Shown here: positions 1 to 10,138 of the stretch, in pieces | How the letters are laid out: each line of letters begins with the position of its first letter | Position numbering within the stretch: the first letter of the stretch is position 1 | The notes under the pieces: model-generated | Told to the model about the DNA's origin: nothing | Seen by the model: the letters and a program-made list of their open reading frames with translations, nothing else | Databases searched by the model: none | Program-made: the position numbers and the translations under genes | From: Arthrobacter sp. ATA002 | Lineage (GTDB): Bacteria; Actinomycetota; Actinomycetes; Actinomycetales; Micrococcaceae | Direction: 5' to 3' | Length of the DNA stretch: 64,000 nucleotides | Assembly (NCBI RefSeq): GCF_026898095.1 | Contig: NZ_CP114015.1 | Span: forward strand, 806,001-870,000

Positions 1-2
1 CC

Positions 3-1349
3 ATTCTGCCGGCGATGACGGACGCCTTCCTGCACCAGGCGACCATCGCCTGGTGCATCTATGCGCTGGTCGGCGGCGCTCTTGCCTACGCGTCATACCG
101 GCGCGGGCGCCTGCCGCTGATTTCCTCGCTGTTTGAACCTGTCTTCCCGGACGGCAACAACCGTGTCCTCGGCAAAGCCATCGACGTGTTTGCCGTGCTG
201 GTCACCCTCTTTGGCACTGCGACATCGCTGGGCATCGGCGCGCTTCAAATCCGCACCGGAGTTTCGATCATCACCGGGCAGGAACTGGGCAACGGTTTTG
301 TTGTCGCGGCCATCAGCCTCCTGACGGTTGTCTTCACCATTTCCGCCGTGGCGGGCATCAAAAAGGGTATCCGGCTCCTGTCCAATGCCAACATGGGCCT
401 GGTCATCCTGCTGGCCGCGTTCGCCCTGCTGGCGGGGCCAACATTCTTCGTACTCGATCTGCTGCCGGTCTCCCTTATTGCGTTCTTCGGGAACCTGCCG
501 GACATGCTCACCGTTTTCGCCGGCGAAGGCGCCGGGGAAGAGGCGTATCTCACGGCCTGGACCACGCTCTACTGGGCCTGGTGGATTTCCTGGTCCCCGT
601 TCGTCGGCATGTTCATTGCCAAGATTTCCAAGGGCCGGACCCTGCGCCAGTTCGTTACCGTCGTTGTGTTCGTACCCTCGGCGATCTCCGTCGTTTGGTT
701 CACCGTCTTCGGCGGAAACGCCATCTGGATGAACCGCAACGGCATGGACATGACAGTCGAGGGTGCAGGAGAGAACGTCATGTTCGATCTGCTGGGCAAC
801 CTTCCCTTCAGCGCCGTGACGTCGGTCATCTGTCTGATTGCCATCCTGGTCTTCTTCGTCACCGCCGCGGACTCGGCAGCGAACGTCATGGGTTCCATGT
901 CCCAGTCGGGGCGGCCGGTGCCGTCGAAACCGGTGACCATTGTGTGGGCGGCGGCACTGGGGCTGATCTCCATGGCCCTGCTGCTGGCCGGTGGCCGAAA
1001 CGCTCTTTCCGGCCTCCAATCAATCATGGTGACGTGTGCCCTGCCGTTCACCATTGTCTTGATTGGCGTGATGGTCTCGTGGGGCAAGGACCTCCGCAAT
1101 GATCCCTACATGATTCGGCGCCGGTATGCCCTGGAAGCCATCAGCGGAGGCGTCCGCCGCGGAATCGACGAGCACGGCGACGATTTCGTCTTCGGCGCCG
1201 CTCACGTGCCGGAGTCCGAGGGCGCCGGCGCCGACTTCGCGAGCGACGATCCGGCCCTCACCGAGTGGTACACCGAGAACGCGGTGCAGGGTTCGGAGGC
1301 AGACCCCGGCGCGGAGCCGGACAAGGCCAAGGCAGCCGCCGTCGACTAG
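3..1349 (+). CDS. BCCT family (glycine betaine/choline-type) transporter, 5' end cut off
   Basis: This is a sodium- or proton-coupled importer of compatible solutes such as betaine, acting in the cytoplasmic membrane. The visible part is about 448 residues. It shows the Trp-rich BCCT signature (LYWAWWISWSPFVGMF, fragment residues about 187-202), the following KISKGRTLRQF segment, and several hydrophobic helices up to about residue 360. The hydrophilic C-terminal tail (about 85 residues, rich in Asp, Glu, Ala and Gly) resembles the cytoplasmic tail that senses osmotic state in this family. The frame is open to the window edge (ILPAM upstream of the first ATG at 15), so the true start lies outside. 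A strong hairpin follows the stop. The exact substrate cannot be told from the sequence. Confidence 0.93.
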   Translation: MLPAMTDAFLHQATIAWCIYALVGGALAYASYRRGRLPLISSLFEPVFPDGNNRVLGKAIDVFAVLVTLFGTATSLGIGALQIRTGVSIITGQELGNGFVVAAISLLTVVFTISAVAGIKKGIRLLSNANMGLVILLAAFALLAGPTFFVLDLLPVSLIAFFGNLPDMLTVFAGEGAGEEAYLTAWTTLYWAWWISWSPFVGMFIAKISKGRTLRQFVTVVVFVPSAISVVWFTVFGGNAIWMNRNGMDMTVEGAGENVMFDLLGNLPFSAVTSVICLIAILVFFVTAADSAANVMGSMSQSGRPVPSKPVTIVWAAALGLISMALLLAGGRNALSGLQSIMVTCALPFTIVLIGVMVSWGKDLRNDPYMIRRRYALEAISGGVRRGIDEHGDDFVFGAAHVPESEGAGADFASDDPALTEWYTENAVQGSEADPGAEPDKAKAAAVD

Positions 1350-1365
1350 CGGAGACAGCCGCTGA

Positions 1366-1398
1366 GGGGAGCGGGAACCGGAAGGGTTCCCGCTCCCC
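1366..1398 (+). terminator. Hairpin terminator after the BCCT gene
   Basis: A perfect 14-bp stem (GGGGAGCGGGAACC paired with GGTTCCCGCTCCCC) encloses a 5-base loop, 17 bases after the BCCT stop codon. No T-tract follows, which is common in high-GC actinobacteria. Confidence 0.75.
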
Positions 1399-1524
1399 GG
1401 CGGTTAGAGGCCGGTTGGGGGCCTGCTCTGCACGCCATCCGGGCGGGTGGTGGTCTTGGCCCGGAGCCGCTACCCTCTGGACGAACACCGCACTTCCAGC
1501 ATTCGGCCAACGAGGGGACTGAAC

Positions 1525-2322
1525 GTGCAGCTGGCAGGAAACACAGCCATCATTACCGGCGGATCGAAAGGCATCGGCTATGCCGTGGCCGGGTACCTCA
1601 TGTCCCACGGTGCCGACGTCGTCATCACTTCGCGCACTGTAGCCGAGGTGCAGGAAGCCGCGGCGAAGCTCAGCGCGGCTCATCCCGGACGCAGGGCCCT
1701 TCCGGTGGTTGCCGACACGGCTGTCGCCGCGGACGTGGAGCGGATGTACGCCACGGCGGAGGAGAAGCTCGGGCCGGTTGCCGTCGCCGCCAATGTTGCC
1801 GGGAACTACAGCCTGGGTGAGATCGCCGACCTGTCCGAAGCCGACTGGAACGCCGTCCTGGCCACGCACCTGACCGGCACGTTCCTGAGTACCCGCGAGG
1901 CCATCCGGCGCATGCGGACCAGCGGCACCGCCGGGGCAATCGTTAACATTGGCGCCGTGGACGTGTACGGCACCACCCGGGGCAATGCGCACTACGCCGC
2001 CGCCAAGGCCGGCATCCTGAAGTTCACTGAAGCGGCGGCCCTGGAGGCCGGGCGTTACGGCATCCGGGTCAACTCCGTCTCGCCCGGCGTGGTGCCCCCG
2101 GCCCCGGGTGACGGCGTCCTCCCGGACACGCTCACGAAAGCGTTTCACCGCACCTTCGCGGTGGACCGGATGGGGGAGCCGTCCGACATTGGCAAGGCGG
2201 TGGTCTTCCTCGCCTCCGACTACGCCAGTTGGATCACCGGCGTCGACCTGCTGGTCGACGGGGGCACCCACCTGCGGGGGCTGCCGGACTACGCCGACCA
2301 CCTCCTCGGCGGGAGCAGCTAA
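1525..2322 (+). CDS. Short-chain dehydrogenase/reductase with an atypical catalytic site
   Basis: This is a cytoplasmic NAD(P)-dependent oxidoreductase of the classical SDR family, 265 residues, the usual length. The GTG start at 1525 is chosen because GAGGGG sits 7 bases upstream and the protein then begins just before the Rossmann fold; an upstream in-frame ATG at 1447 would add 26 unlike residues. The dinucleotide-binding motif TGGSKGIG is at residues about 11-18 and the active-site YAAAK follows later. The residue 13 positions before the catalytic Tyr, normally Ser, is Ala (IVNIGAVDVYG), so activity or mechanism may differ. The C-terminal end (VDLLVDGGTHL) is typical of FabG-like members. 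Substrate unknown; it stands alone between a terminator and a convergent gene. Confidence 0.88.
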   Translation: MQLAGNTAIITGGSKGIGYAVAGYLMSHGADVVITSRTVAEVQEAAAKLSAAHPGRRALPVVADTAVAADVERMYATAEEKLGPVAVAANVAGNYSLGEIADLSEADWNAVLATHLTGTFLSTREAIRRMRTSGTAGAIVNIGAVDVYGTTRGNAHYAAAKAGILKFTEAAALEAGRYGIRVNSVSPGVVPPAPGDGVLPDTLTKAFHRTFAVDRMGEPSDIGKAVVFLASDYASWITGVDLLVDGGTHLRGLPDYADHLLGGSS

Positions 2323-2364
2323 GCGCAGCCACGCCGCCGGAGCCTGTTCCGGCCGGCGGGGCCG

Positions 2365-3249
2365 TTATTTCCGGAGCGCCGTGCCTTCGGTGTCCAGATA
2401 GTCGCGCCAGGAACGCTTCGGCTGCCAGCCCAGCATCTTGTGGGCCTTGGCACTGGAAATCCCGGAGGCATCGGTCCGGTCCAGGGCGCGCAGCTCAATG
2501 CGGTCGCCGTAGTGCCTGGACAGGACCTCGGCAAAGTCGTGGCCGCCGACGTTGTCCGGGGACGCAATATAGAACACCTCGTGGCCGGGCAGGTCCGACT
2601 GGGTGGCGAGGACGATGGCGTCCGCCAGATCGTACACGTCGACGTAGCTCCACAGATTGGCGCTCAGCTCGGAGCTGTCCCGGATCTGGGGTCCGAGGTT
2701 CAGCTCGTAGTTGCCTTCGAACTGCACCCAGCTGGGCCGGATGGAGATGCACCGGATGTCGGATCGGTCCACCGCCGCGTCCATTAACTGTTCGCCGAAA
2801 TACTTGGAGAGTGCGTAGGGGTCCTGCGGATGCACCGGATGGGATTCGTCCACGGGCGCGTAGCCGGGGAGGAAACCGCGCTCGGGAAAGAAGAATCCGG
2901 GCACGGTTTCGCTGGAGATGTTGACGAAGCGCTTCACTCCGAACCGGACGGCTGCCTCCAGGATATTGAAGGTGGACATGAGGTTGTTTTGGAACACCAC
3001 GTGGGGAGGGTTGCCGGTGGGTTCCGGAATCGCAGCCACATGCACCACGGCCTCGGCTCCGCGGATGACGGCGTAGGCGGAGCCCGCGTCGGTGAGGTCG
3101 GCCTTCATGTAGGCGGGGGTTCCCGGCAGCTTGCGCTCGAACCCCGGCTGGGAAAGGTCAGTGGTCATGACCTCGTGTCCGGCATCCATCATGGCCTGGG
3201 TTACGGCGCGCCCGACTTTTCCGTGGGCGCCGGTGATGAGGACTTTCAT
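2365..3249 (-). CDS. NAD-dependent epimerase/dehydratase family protein
   Basis: This is an extended-SDR enzyme, 294 residues from the ATG at 3249. That start is supported by AAGGAGAA immediately upstream and by the N-terminal MKVLITGAHGKVG, which is the glycine-rich NAD-binding motif. The catalytic YALSK motif lies near residue 147, and ISSE just before it supplies the Ser. The C-terminal half carries YVDVYDLADAI, usual in sugar-nucleotide and uronate-type epimerases. The closest recognisable group is the uronate dehydrogenase/NAD(P)-dependent oxidoreductase type, but the substrate cannot be fixed. It is transcribed toward the SDR gene, with 42 bases between the two stops. Confidence 0.85.
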   Translation of the reverse strand: MKVLITGAHGKVGRAVTQAMMDAGHEVMTTDLSQPGFERKLPGTPAYMKADLTDAGSAYAVIRGAEAVVHVAAIPEPTGNPPHVVFQNNLMSTFNILEAAVRFGVKRFVNISSETVPGFFFPERGFLPGYAPVDESHPVHPQDPYALSKYFGEQLMDAAVDRSDIRCISIRPSWVQFEGNYELNLGPQIRDSSELSANLWSYVDVYDLADAIVLATQSDLPGHEVFYIASPDNVGGHDFAEVLSRHYGDRIELRALDRTDASGISSAKAHKMLGWQPKRSWRDYLDTEGTALRK

Positions 3250-3501
3250 GGTTCTCCTTGGATTGATGGATGCACAACGGGGGCAGGGGAAGCATAGTGG
3301 CGGTATGCTGCCGTGGCCAGTACCGCCTTGCCATACCGCTTCAGTGGGGCTTTTCACCACCCCGTACCACGCGTGACCGGCGGGTGAACTCTGGTTGAAC
3401 AGGTAGCATGACGGGTACTAGTCTTCTGTCCCGCCCAAGAAACAGGGCTGGATGTCAAGGGTGTTCGGCGAAAAAGCGGCATCCGGAACGTGAGGTATGC
3501 C

Positions 3502-5045
3502 ATGTCAGGCCGGATTCTGCACGTGACCCGACGGGTCGGCGGCATCATGGGACGTCTCCTTTTGTATGTCCTGATCTGGGCCGGGCTGGCGCTGCTGATC
3601 GCCGCCGTCGGCATCCGTTTCTACTGGGGCGAGATCTCCGTTAACCAGATGCTCCTCAACCTCGTCTCCGTGGAGACCGACGGCGGGGAGGATCCATTGT
3701 GTGGATGGGCATTCTGGGGATCGGTGTCGTGCCCCTGGTCATCACCGTTGCGCTGGCCATAGGACACTACTTCCTCCGCAGGCGCCGCAGCAGCGGCGGC
3801 AGCCGGCCGCGCCGTTCGCCGTGGATCATGCGGACCGTCTCAACCCTCCTGGTTGGCGCGCTGGTTATCGGCGGCACCACGGCCTTTGCCACCACGGTGG
3901 GCGTGGGCGACTACATCAAGGCAGCGAACTCTCCGTACAACATCGGCGAATACCATGTGGAGCCGGCTGTCACCGGTGACGGGGAGAAGCGCAACTTGGT
4001 GCTGATCTACCTTGAATCCGGCGAAGAAACCCTCGCGAATGACGAGCTTTTCGAGAAGGACGCCTTCCTTCCCCTGAAAGAGGCCACCCCTGCCGCCGAG
4101 GGCTGGCAGAGTGTGCAGGACTTTCAGCAGTACGACGGCGGCGGCTGGACCATGGCCGGCTTCGTTTCGACACAGTGTGGGGTGCCGCTGAAAGGTGTGG
4201 GGTCCAGCAGCAGCAGCAATTCGCGGGAACTCGACGACGACGGCGAAACATACCTGGGAGGGACAACCTGCCTGGGCGATGTGCTGGAGGAACACGGCTA
4301 TCAGAACGTTTTCCTGGGCGGCGCCAATTCCTCCTTCGCCGCGAAGGACACCTTCCTGCGCACCCACGGGTACACGGAGCAGATGGGCCTGTCCGACTGG
4401 CGTGCCGCCGGTGAACCGGAGTCGGGTTTCCGCAGCGACTGGGGGCTGAGCGATGAACGCCTGATGGCCAACGCCAGGGACAAGATCGACGAACTGCACG
4501 CGGAGGCGGAGCAGACCGGCCAGCCCTTCAACCTTTCGCTGCTGACGCTGGACACCCATGAGCCCGTCCACGTCTATGACTACTGTGACGTGGACACGGA
4601 GAACAACGTGACGTCCGTGTTTTCCTGTTCCATGACCGAGGTGGCGGGCTTCGTGGAGTACATGAAGGAAAGGGGATACCTCGAGGACACCGCAGTGGTG
4701 ATCATGGGGGACCATCTCAAGCACATGAGTGCCGGTGACGCCTTCCACGAGCAGCTGGACCACCACGGCAACCGCACCATCTTCAACCGGATCTGGATTC
4801 CGGGGCAGGGGCCGGACACCACGCTGCGCCACGGCATGGACCAGCTGAGCATGTACCCGACGATCCTGGAAGCGGCGGGTTTCACCCTGGAGAACAGCGA
4901 AGCCGGGCTGGGAGTGTCCGCCTTCGCATCGGAGGTCCCCGGAGATTCAGCGCAGGCCCTGGAACCCGAAGCCTACAACGAGCTGCTGGGCTCGCTTTCT
5001 CCGCGGTTCTACGGCGAAGCCTGGATCGGTTCCCGCGGGGAATAG
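3502..5045 (+). CDS. OpgB/LtaS-like sulfatase-fold phosphoglycerol transferase (frame broken once)
   Basis: Predicted membrane enzyme of the alkaline-phosphatase/sulfatase superfamily, about 514 residues when repaired. Three hydrophobic segments occupy roughly residues 15-40, 65-90 and 110-135; a large extracytoplasmic catalytic domain follows. It has the metal-binding start NLVLIYLES (about 165-173), the nucleophile region WTMAGFVSTQCG (Thr near 216), and the late metal site GDHLKH (about 402). WTxAGxxxxQCG is characteristic of MdoB/OpgB phosphoglycerol transferase I and not of LtaS proper. The start at 3502 has GAGG six bases upstream. The first ~62 codons are one frame and the rest another: a base is lost in or near the G run at 3685-3692. 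A strong terminator follows. Confidence 0.8.
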
Positions 5046-5074
5046 CGGGGACTGGCAGGGAACAGCGGAGAGGG

Positions 5075-5118
5075 AAAGGCCGGGGCTGCGTCCGTTCATG
5101 GACGCAGCCCCGGCCTTT
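5075..5118. terminator. Bidirectional-type hairpin terminator
   Basis: A perfect 19-bp stem (5075-5093 with 5100-5118) and a 6-base loop, starting AAA and ending TTT, lies 30 bases after the OpgB-like gene. Confidence 0.9.
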
Positions 5119-5397
5119 CTGACGTTCCGGTCCCAGGGTGCCGGCCGCACAGCCCGTCCGTGGACAGGACCAGTACCGGGCACCTCGCCGTGACGCTGGC
5201 CGCAAGTATCCGGCGGGCGAATTGAGCGACAAGAACTAGGCATCCTGTATAGGGCGGACCCCGGAATCTCGCAGAGAGTGCGCAATATGTTACCTGTTTG
5301 CTGTGCAGCTTGTTTATATGAGACATCTTACTTAGCGTCATTCCGAAGCGTGCCGACGTTGTAACTTTCCTTCAGTTTCCGGCCCCCGGGAGAACCC
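5119..5397. other. Intergenic region upstream of the aminotransferase
   Basis: No coding region is seen. The stretch 5280-5345 is clearly more AT-rich than its surroundings (TTGTTTATATGAGAC and nearby) and is the likely promoter zone for the aminotransferase-ThDP operon. No clear operator palindrome was found. Confidence 0.4.
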
Positions 5398-6481
5398 ATG
5401 ACCATTCCGCACCGTGCCGGACTCGAAAATTTTCCGCCTTACCGCCAGGAAAGAGCCCGGCAGGCATCGATGGCCTTGAAGCCTTCAAACTCTCATCGAA
5501 TGAGAATCCCTACCCGCCGCTGCCCTCCGTCACGGCGGCCGTGACCGGCGCTGTGTCCAGCATCAACCGCTATCCGGACATGGCCGCGGGGAGCTCGCCC
5601 GGGCTGTCGCCGACCGCTGGCAGGTGGCACCGGAGAACATTGTGTTCGGCGCAGGATCCGTGGAGGTCGCCAGCCGGATCATTCTTGCCGTGACCAACCC
5701 GGGCGATCGGGTGATGTTTGCCTGGCGCTCCTTTGAGGCCTACCCGCTCCTGGTCACCACGGCAGGGGCGGTGCCGCAGCCCGTCCCGCTCGCCGCCGAC
5801 GGCGGCCACGACCTGCCCGCGATGGCTGCTGCCGTCGGTTCGAACACCCGGGTGGTGTTCCTCTGCAATCCGAACAATCCCACCGGCGCCGTCCTCAGCT
5901 CCGCAGCGGTGGACAGCTTTATCCGGTCCGTCCCGGCGGACGTCCTTATTGTGCTGGACGAGGCGTACGTGCACTTCAACCGGGACGCGGACACCGCGGT
6001 CGGGATCGACATGTTCCGCAGGTATCCCAACGTTGCCGTTCTGCACACGTTCTCCAAGGCCTACGGACTGGCCGGACTGCGCCTTGGTTATGCCATCGCT
6101 GCGCCGGAGCTGGCCACCGCGCTCCGGAAGGTGGCAGTGCCGTTTGGTGTGACCTCGCTGGCCCAGCAGGCCGGGCTGGCCTCCCTGCGGGCCGAAGACG
6201 AGCTGCAGGAGCGGATCCACGTCCTCGTCGCGGAGCGGCGGCGCGTCCACACCGCCATGCTGGAGGCCGGCCTGCCGGTGCTGCCCTCCGAAGCGAACTT
6301 CCTGTGGCTGGACAGCGGGGAGCGAACCGCAGCCCTCGCTGAACTGTTTGAGAAAAATGCCCTCTCCGTGCGCGTTTTCCCCGGTGAAGGCATCCGCGTC
6401 ACCATCGGGAGTCCTGAGGCGAACAACAGGATCCTGGCCGTAGCCCGGCATGCCGCAGCACTGCTGGCACCCCAGCACTAG
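5398..6481 (+). CDS. HisC-like class I/II aminotransferase (frame broken twice)
   Basis: This is a PLP-dependent transaminase of the histidinol-phosphate/aromatic aminotransferase group, about 361 residues when repaired. It has the N-terminal segment [15 protein letters not shown], the CNPNNPTG motif, DEAYVHF, and the PLP-lysine block [17 protein letters not shown] (Lys near residue 220). The ATG at 5398 with GGGAGAA upstream starts a frame that must shift by minus one at about 5450-5460 and again in the GGGG run at 5588-5591; all parts align in order with the family. It is probably cotranscribed with the ThDP enzyme 18 bases downstream. No other his genes are nearby, so a role in histidine synthesis is not implied; an aromatic or related amino acid is as likely a substrate. 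Confidence 0.85.
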
Positions 6482-6499
6482 AATCCAAGGAACACAGAC

Positions 6500-8173
6500 A
6501 TGACAGAACACCTGAACGTTTCCGACGTCGTCGCGGACGTGTGTGCCCGGCACGCCGAGGCCGTGTTCGGCCTGATGGGCAACGGCAACGCTTTTTTCAC
6601 TGCCAACCTCACCGCCCGCGGCCTGCCCTATGTCAGTGCCCGGCACGAGGCCGGGACCGTGGCCATGGCCGACGCCTACTACCGGGCGTCGGGGAAGGCT
6701 GCCGTCGCCACCGTGACGTACGGCGCAGGTTTCACCAACTCGCTGACGGCCCTGACCGAGGCTGCCAAAGCCCGGATCCCGATGGTGCTGGTCGTTGGCG
6801 AGGCTCCGTCCACCGGCCCCCGGCCGTGGGACATCGACCAGCTGACGGTGGCCCGGGGCCTGGGAGTTGCCACCCTCACGGTTGCCGCCGGCAACGCCGA
6901 ACGCCTCACCGAAGAGGCTTGGTCAACGGCCCGGAGCGAACGCCGCCCCGTCATCGTCTCCATTCCCTACGACCTCTCCAACGAGGCTGCCGGACCGCAG
7001 GAACCTGCGGTCCTGCAGCAGCCGGTGAAGCGGATGGAACCGGAGCCCGCCGCCGTCGGCCGCGTGGCGGACCTGCTGAACCGGGCCAAACGGCCCCTGA
7101 TCCTGGCCGGCAACGGCGCCGTCATCTCGGGTGCGGCGCCGGCACTGGTGGAACTGGGCGATAAAATCGGTGCCCTGTTTGCCACCTCCGTCATGGCCCG
7201 CAAGTCCCTCGATACGCCCTGGGACCTGGGCATCGCCGGCGGCTTTGCGCGGACGGCGCCGCTGCACCTGATGCGGTCCGCGGACCTCGTCCTCGTTGCG
7301 GGCGCCAGCCTCAATGCCTTCCAGACCCGGTACGGTTCGCTCTTCGCGGACGACGCCGAAGTCATCCAGATCGACGAGCTCGACGACGCCACCAACCCCC
7401 GGGTTTCGTGCTTCGTCCGGGCGGACGCCAGGGAAACGGCACTGCGCCTCACCGCGGCTGTCGCCGCCGTCGACGGCGGATGGCGTTCCCTGCAGCCGGA
7501 AATCACCGCCCCCTCGTTTGGCGCTGACCGGCCCGGCAACGAATTTGCGGCTGACGGGCGGCTGAACCCGCGCGCCGTCGCGCAGCAGCTCGACGAAATC
7601 CTGCCGGCGGAGCGAACCATCGTCCAGGACGGCGGGCACTTCTGCGGCTGGATTCCGATGTACTGCCAGGCGCCGGATCCGCAGGGCCTGATGATGGTGG
7701 GCACGGCCTTCCAGTCGATCGGCCTGGGCATCCCGGCGGCGGTCGGTGCTGCCGTGGGGCGGCCGGACCGGATGACCGTGCTCATTGCCGGGGACGGCGG
7801 TGCCCTGATGGCGCTGGCCGACCTCGAATCCGCCGTGCGCACCATCCGCAGCGGCGTGATGGTGGTGTTCAACGACGCCGCCTACGGTGCCGAAATCCAC
7901 CAGTACGCGGCACGGGGACTCGACGACACGGCCATGCAAATTCCTGAAGTCGACTTCAGTGCCGTGGGCATGGCACTGGGTGCGCAGGGTGTGAAGGCGC
8001 GCTGCCTCAACGACCTGCAGGCACTGAAGGACTGGGTTGCTGCCGGCGCCGACGGACTCTTCGTGCTGGATGTGGCTGTCACCCAGAGCGAGGTCGCCGA
8101 CTACATGCGCGAAAGCATGGCGCCCATCCTCGCGGCGGATGCCTCGGCCGCCGCCCGCATGGAGAGGGGCTAG
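6500..8173 (+). CDS. ThDP-dependent enzyme, acetolactate synthase/decarboxylase-like (first of two)
   Basis: This is a 557-residue cytoplasmic enzyme of the thiamine-diphosphate superfamily with the usual three-domain order. The cofactor-activating Glu sits in ARHEAGTVAMA (near residue 50), the central domain contains RPLILAGNGAV, and the ThDP/Mg motif runs from AGDGGALMALADLE (about 430) to VVFNDAAYG. AAGGA lies upstream of the ATG. It follows the HisC-like aminotransferase by 18 bases, which suggests that a 2-oxo acid made by transamination is its substrate. It is not close enough to IlvB to call branched-chain synthesis: no small subunit gene is present. Decarboxylase, carboligase or lyase activity all remain possible. 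Confidence 0.82.
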   Translation: MTEHLNVSDVVADVCARHAEAVFGLMGNGNAFFTANLTARGLPYVSARHEAGTVAMADAYYRASGKAAVATVTYGAGFTNSLTALTEAAKARIPMVLVVGEAPSTGPRPWDIDQLTVARGLGVATLTVAAGNAERLTEEAWSTARSERRPVIVSIPYDLSNEAAGPQEPAVLQQPVKRMEPEPAAVGRVADLLNRAKRPLILAGNGAVISGAAPALVELGDKIGALFATSVMARKSLDTPWDLGIAGGFARTAPLHLMRSADLVLVAGASLNAFQTRYGSLFADDAEVIQIDELDDATNPRVSCFVRADARETALRLTAAVAAVDGGWRSLQPEITAPSFGADRPGNEFAADGRLNPRAVAQQLDEILPAERTIVQDGGHFCGWIPMYCQAPDPQGLMMVGTAFQSIGLGIPAAVGAAVGRPDRMTVLIAGDGGALMALADLESAVRTIRSGVMVVFNDAAYGAEIHQYAARGLDDTAMQIPEVDFSAVGMALGAQGVKARCLNDLQALKDWVAAGADGLFVLDVAVTQSEVADYMRESMAPILAADASAAARMERG

Positions 8174-8272
8174 GTGCCGCCGTCACACTTCGCCGCATAA
8201 CAGTCCGGTGCGGTTACTATAATCCCACCTCAGAGACCAAGCAGATGCTTCGCTGAGGATATCGAACGGTCG

Positions 8273-8278
8273 TTGACA
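8273..8278 (+). promoter_or_regulatory. Possible -35 element upstream of the second ThDP gene
   Basis: A perfect TTGACA stands 43 bases before the ATG at 8322. No good TATAAT-like hexamer is found at the expected spacing, so this is weak. Confidence 0.25.
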
Positions 8279-8321
8279 GTCTGACGGCGCATTGATGTAT
8301 CCGAGCAACGAAAGTGAATTG

Positions 8322-10033
8322 ATGACAACGACGTCAGGGCTGCCTCAGGCATCCTCCATTTCCCCCGTGCCAGCTCCCTCCCGTGCAGCATCAGGCACCC
8401 CCGCAACCAAGTCGGCAGGCCACGTGATTGTTGATTCGCTGGCTGCTCACGGGGTGGAACGCACCTACGTGGTCCCGGGCGAGAGCTTTTGGATGTGCTG
8501 GACGGGTTGCACCAGTCAACAATCGAGACCGTTGTATGCCGGCACGAGGGCGGGGCAGCCTACATGGCTGAAGCTGCAGGCAAGATGCAGCAGCTGCCGG
8601 GCATTGCCATGGTCACCCGCGGGCCGGGCGCGGCCAACGCACACGTTGGCCTGCACACCGCCTGGCAGGACTCCACGCCCATGGTGCTCTTTGTGGGTCT
8701 GATCCCGTTCGAGCACCGGGACCGTGAGGCGTTTCAGGAATTCGACATCAAAGCCTGGTTCGATACCGGGGCCAAACGCGTGATGGTTCTGGACCACCCG
8801 GAGCGGGCTTCGGAAATTGTGGCCGAAGCGATCTTTGCCGCCATGAGCGGCCGGCCGGGCCCTGTTGTGGTCGGCCTTCCCGAGGACATCATCCGCCAGG
8901 AAATCAGCGCCGCCCTGCATCCGCCGATTCCCGTTGCCCCGGGCGGCATGACCGTGACGGACTGGAAGGCGTTAAAGGCTGCGTTGAAGGAAGCTGAGAA
9001 ACCGCTCTTCGTCACCGGCGGCAATGACTGGACCCAGGAAGGCGCAGATACCCTGACGAGGTGGCTGGAGGAGCATCACCTTCCCGCCGCCGCGGAGTGG
9101 CGCTGCGAGGGCACCGTTCCCTTCGACTCGCCCTCTTATGTAGGGCCGATCGGGTACGGACGGCCGAAGCCGACCTATGACCTGCTCGAAGAGACCGACC
9201 TGCTGGTCTTTGTCGGCACCGTGCCCGGCGACGTGATCACCGACGGGTTCCTGGTCCGTCAGGACTGGACCAATAAGAACTTCCTTGTCACGATCGACCC
9301 GTCGATGCGCGGCCGCTCCGGACCTGTTTCCTATCAAATTGTTGCCAAGCCGGACGTGTTTGTCCGTGACCTGGTCTTGATGGATCTTCCGGTCAAGGAC
9401 GAATGGAGAGCCTGGACCTCTCGCATGCGCCGCGAACAGGAGATTTTCTCCACCCTGCCGCCGGCCGCTCCGGGGGACGGGCAGGCGCGGATGGACACGC
9501 TGATGGCGCACCTGGTGCCGACCCTGCCGGACGACGCCATGATTACCCTGGGCGCAGGTGAGCATACCAACTGGGCCCACCGCTATTTCCCCACCAAGCG
9601 GTACGCCTCCATGGTCAGTGCCCGCAACGGTTCGATGGGTTACTCCGTTCCGTCTGCGGTAGCTGCGTCGCTGACCTACCCGGGCCGGCGCGTAGTGACC
9701 ATTGCCGGTGACGGCGAGTTCCTGATGAACGGCCAGGAGCTGGCCACCGCGGCCCAATACGGGGCCACCCCGCTGGTGATTGTGATGGACAACCAGGAGT
9801 ACGGAACCATCCGCACCCATCAGGAACGCCACTATCCGGACCGGGTCTCCGGTACCCAGCTGAAGAACCCCGAGTTTGCGCTCATGGCCCACGCCTTTGG
9901 CGGCTTCGGCGTCAAAGTGGAGCACGACGCCGACGTCCCGGCCGCCGTCGAGGCTGCGCTCCGGGCCATCGACGAGGACAAGACGTTCGCGCTCATCCAC
10001 CTGGTTGTGGAGCAGCGGGTGAAGGCGTACTAA
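8322..10033 (+). CDS. ThDP-dependent enzyme, acetolactate synthase/benzoylformate decarboxylase-like (second of two; frame broken once)
   Basis: About 570 residues when repaired. A low-complexity Ser/Pro/Ala leader of about 35 residues precedes the ThDP N-terminal domain (GHVIVDSLAAHGVERTYVVP). The activating Glu is in CRHEGGAAYMAEA (near residue 75), RGPGAANAHVGLHTA follows, and the cofactor motif is AGDGEFLMNGQELATA (near 463) with DNQEYGTIRTHQE. After ESF the frame shifts by minus one in the TTTT run at 8487-8490; a fifth T would give Ser-Phe-Leu-Asp and restore the family sequence. It is only distantly related to the enzyme encoded just upstream and lies about 150 bases after it, so it may have its own promoter. 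Substrate unknown. Confidence 0.82.
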
Positions 10034-10138
10034 GCGGTTTGGATAAACGGCGGGCCCGGTACCCTGGACCGCCCCCGTGAAGTGCCCACGGGTCAGAAGA
10101 ATGCCGCTTCGGTACGAAACACTCCTGAACCTGAACCA

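Noticed and set aside
5398-6481. A histidine biosynthesis role for the HisC-like gene
   Set aside because: No other his gene is nearby; the neighbours are ThDP enzymes.
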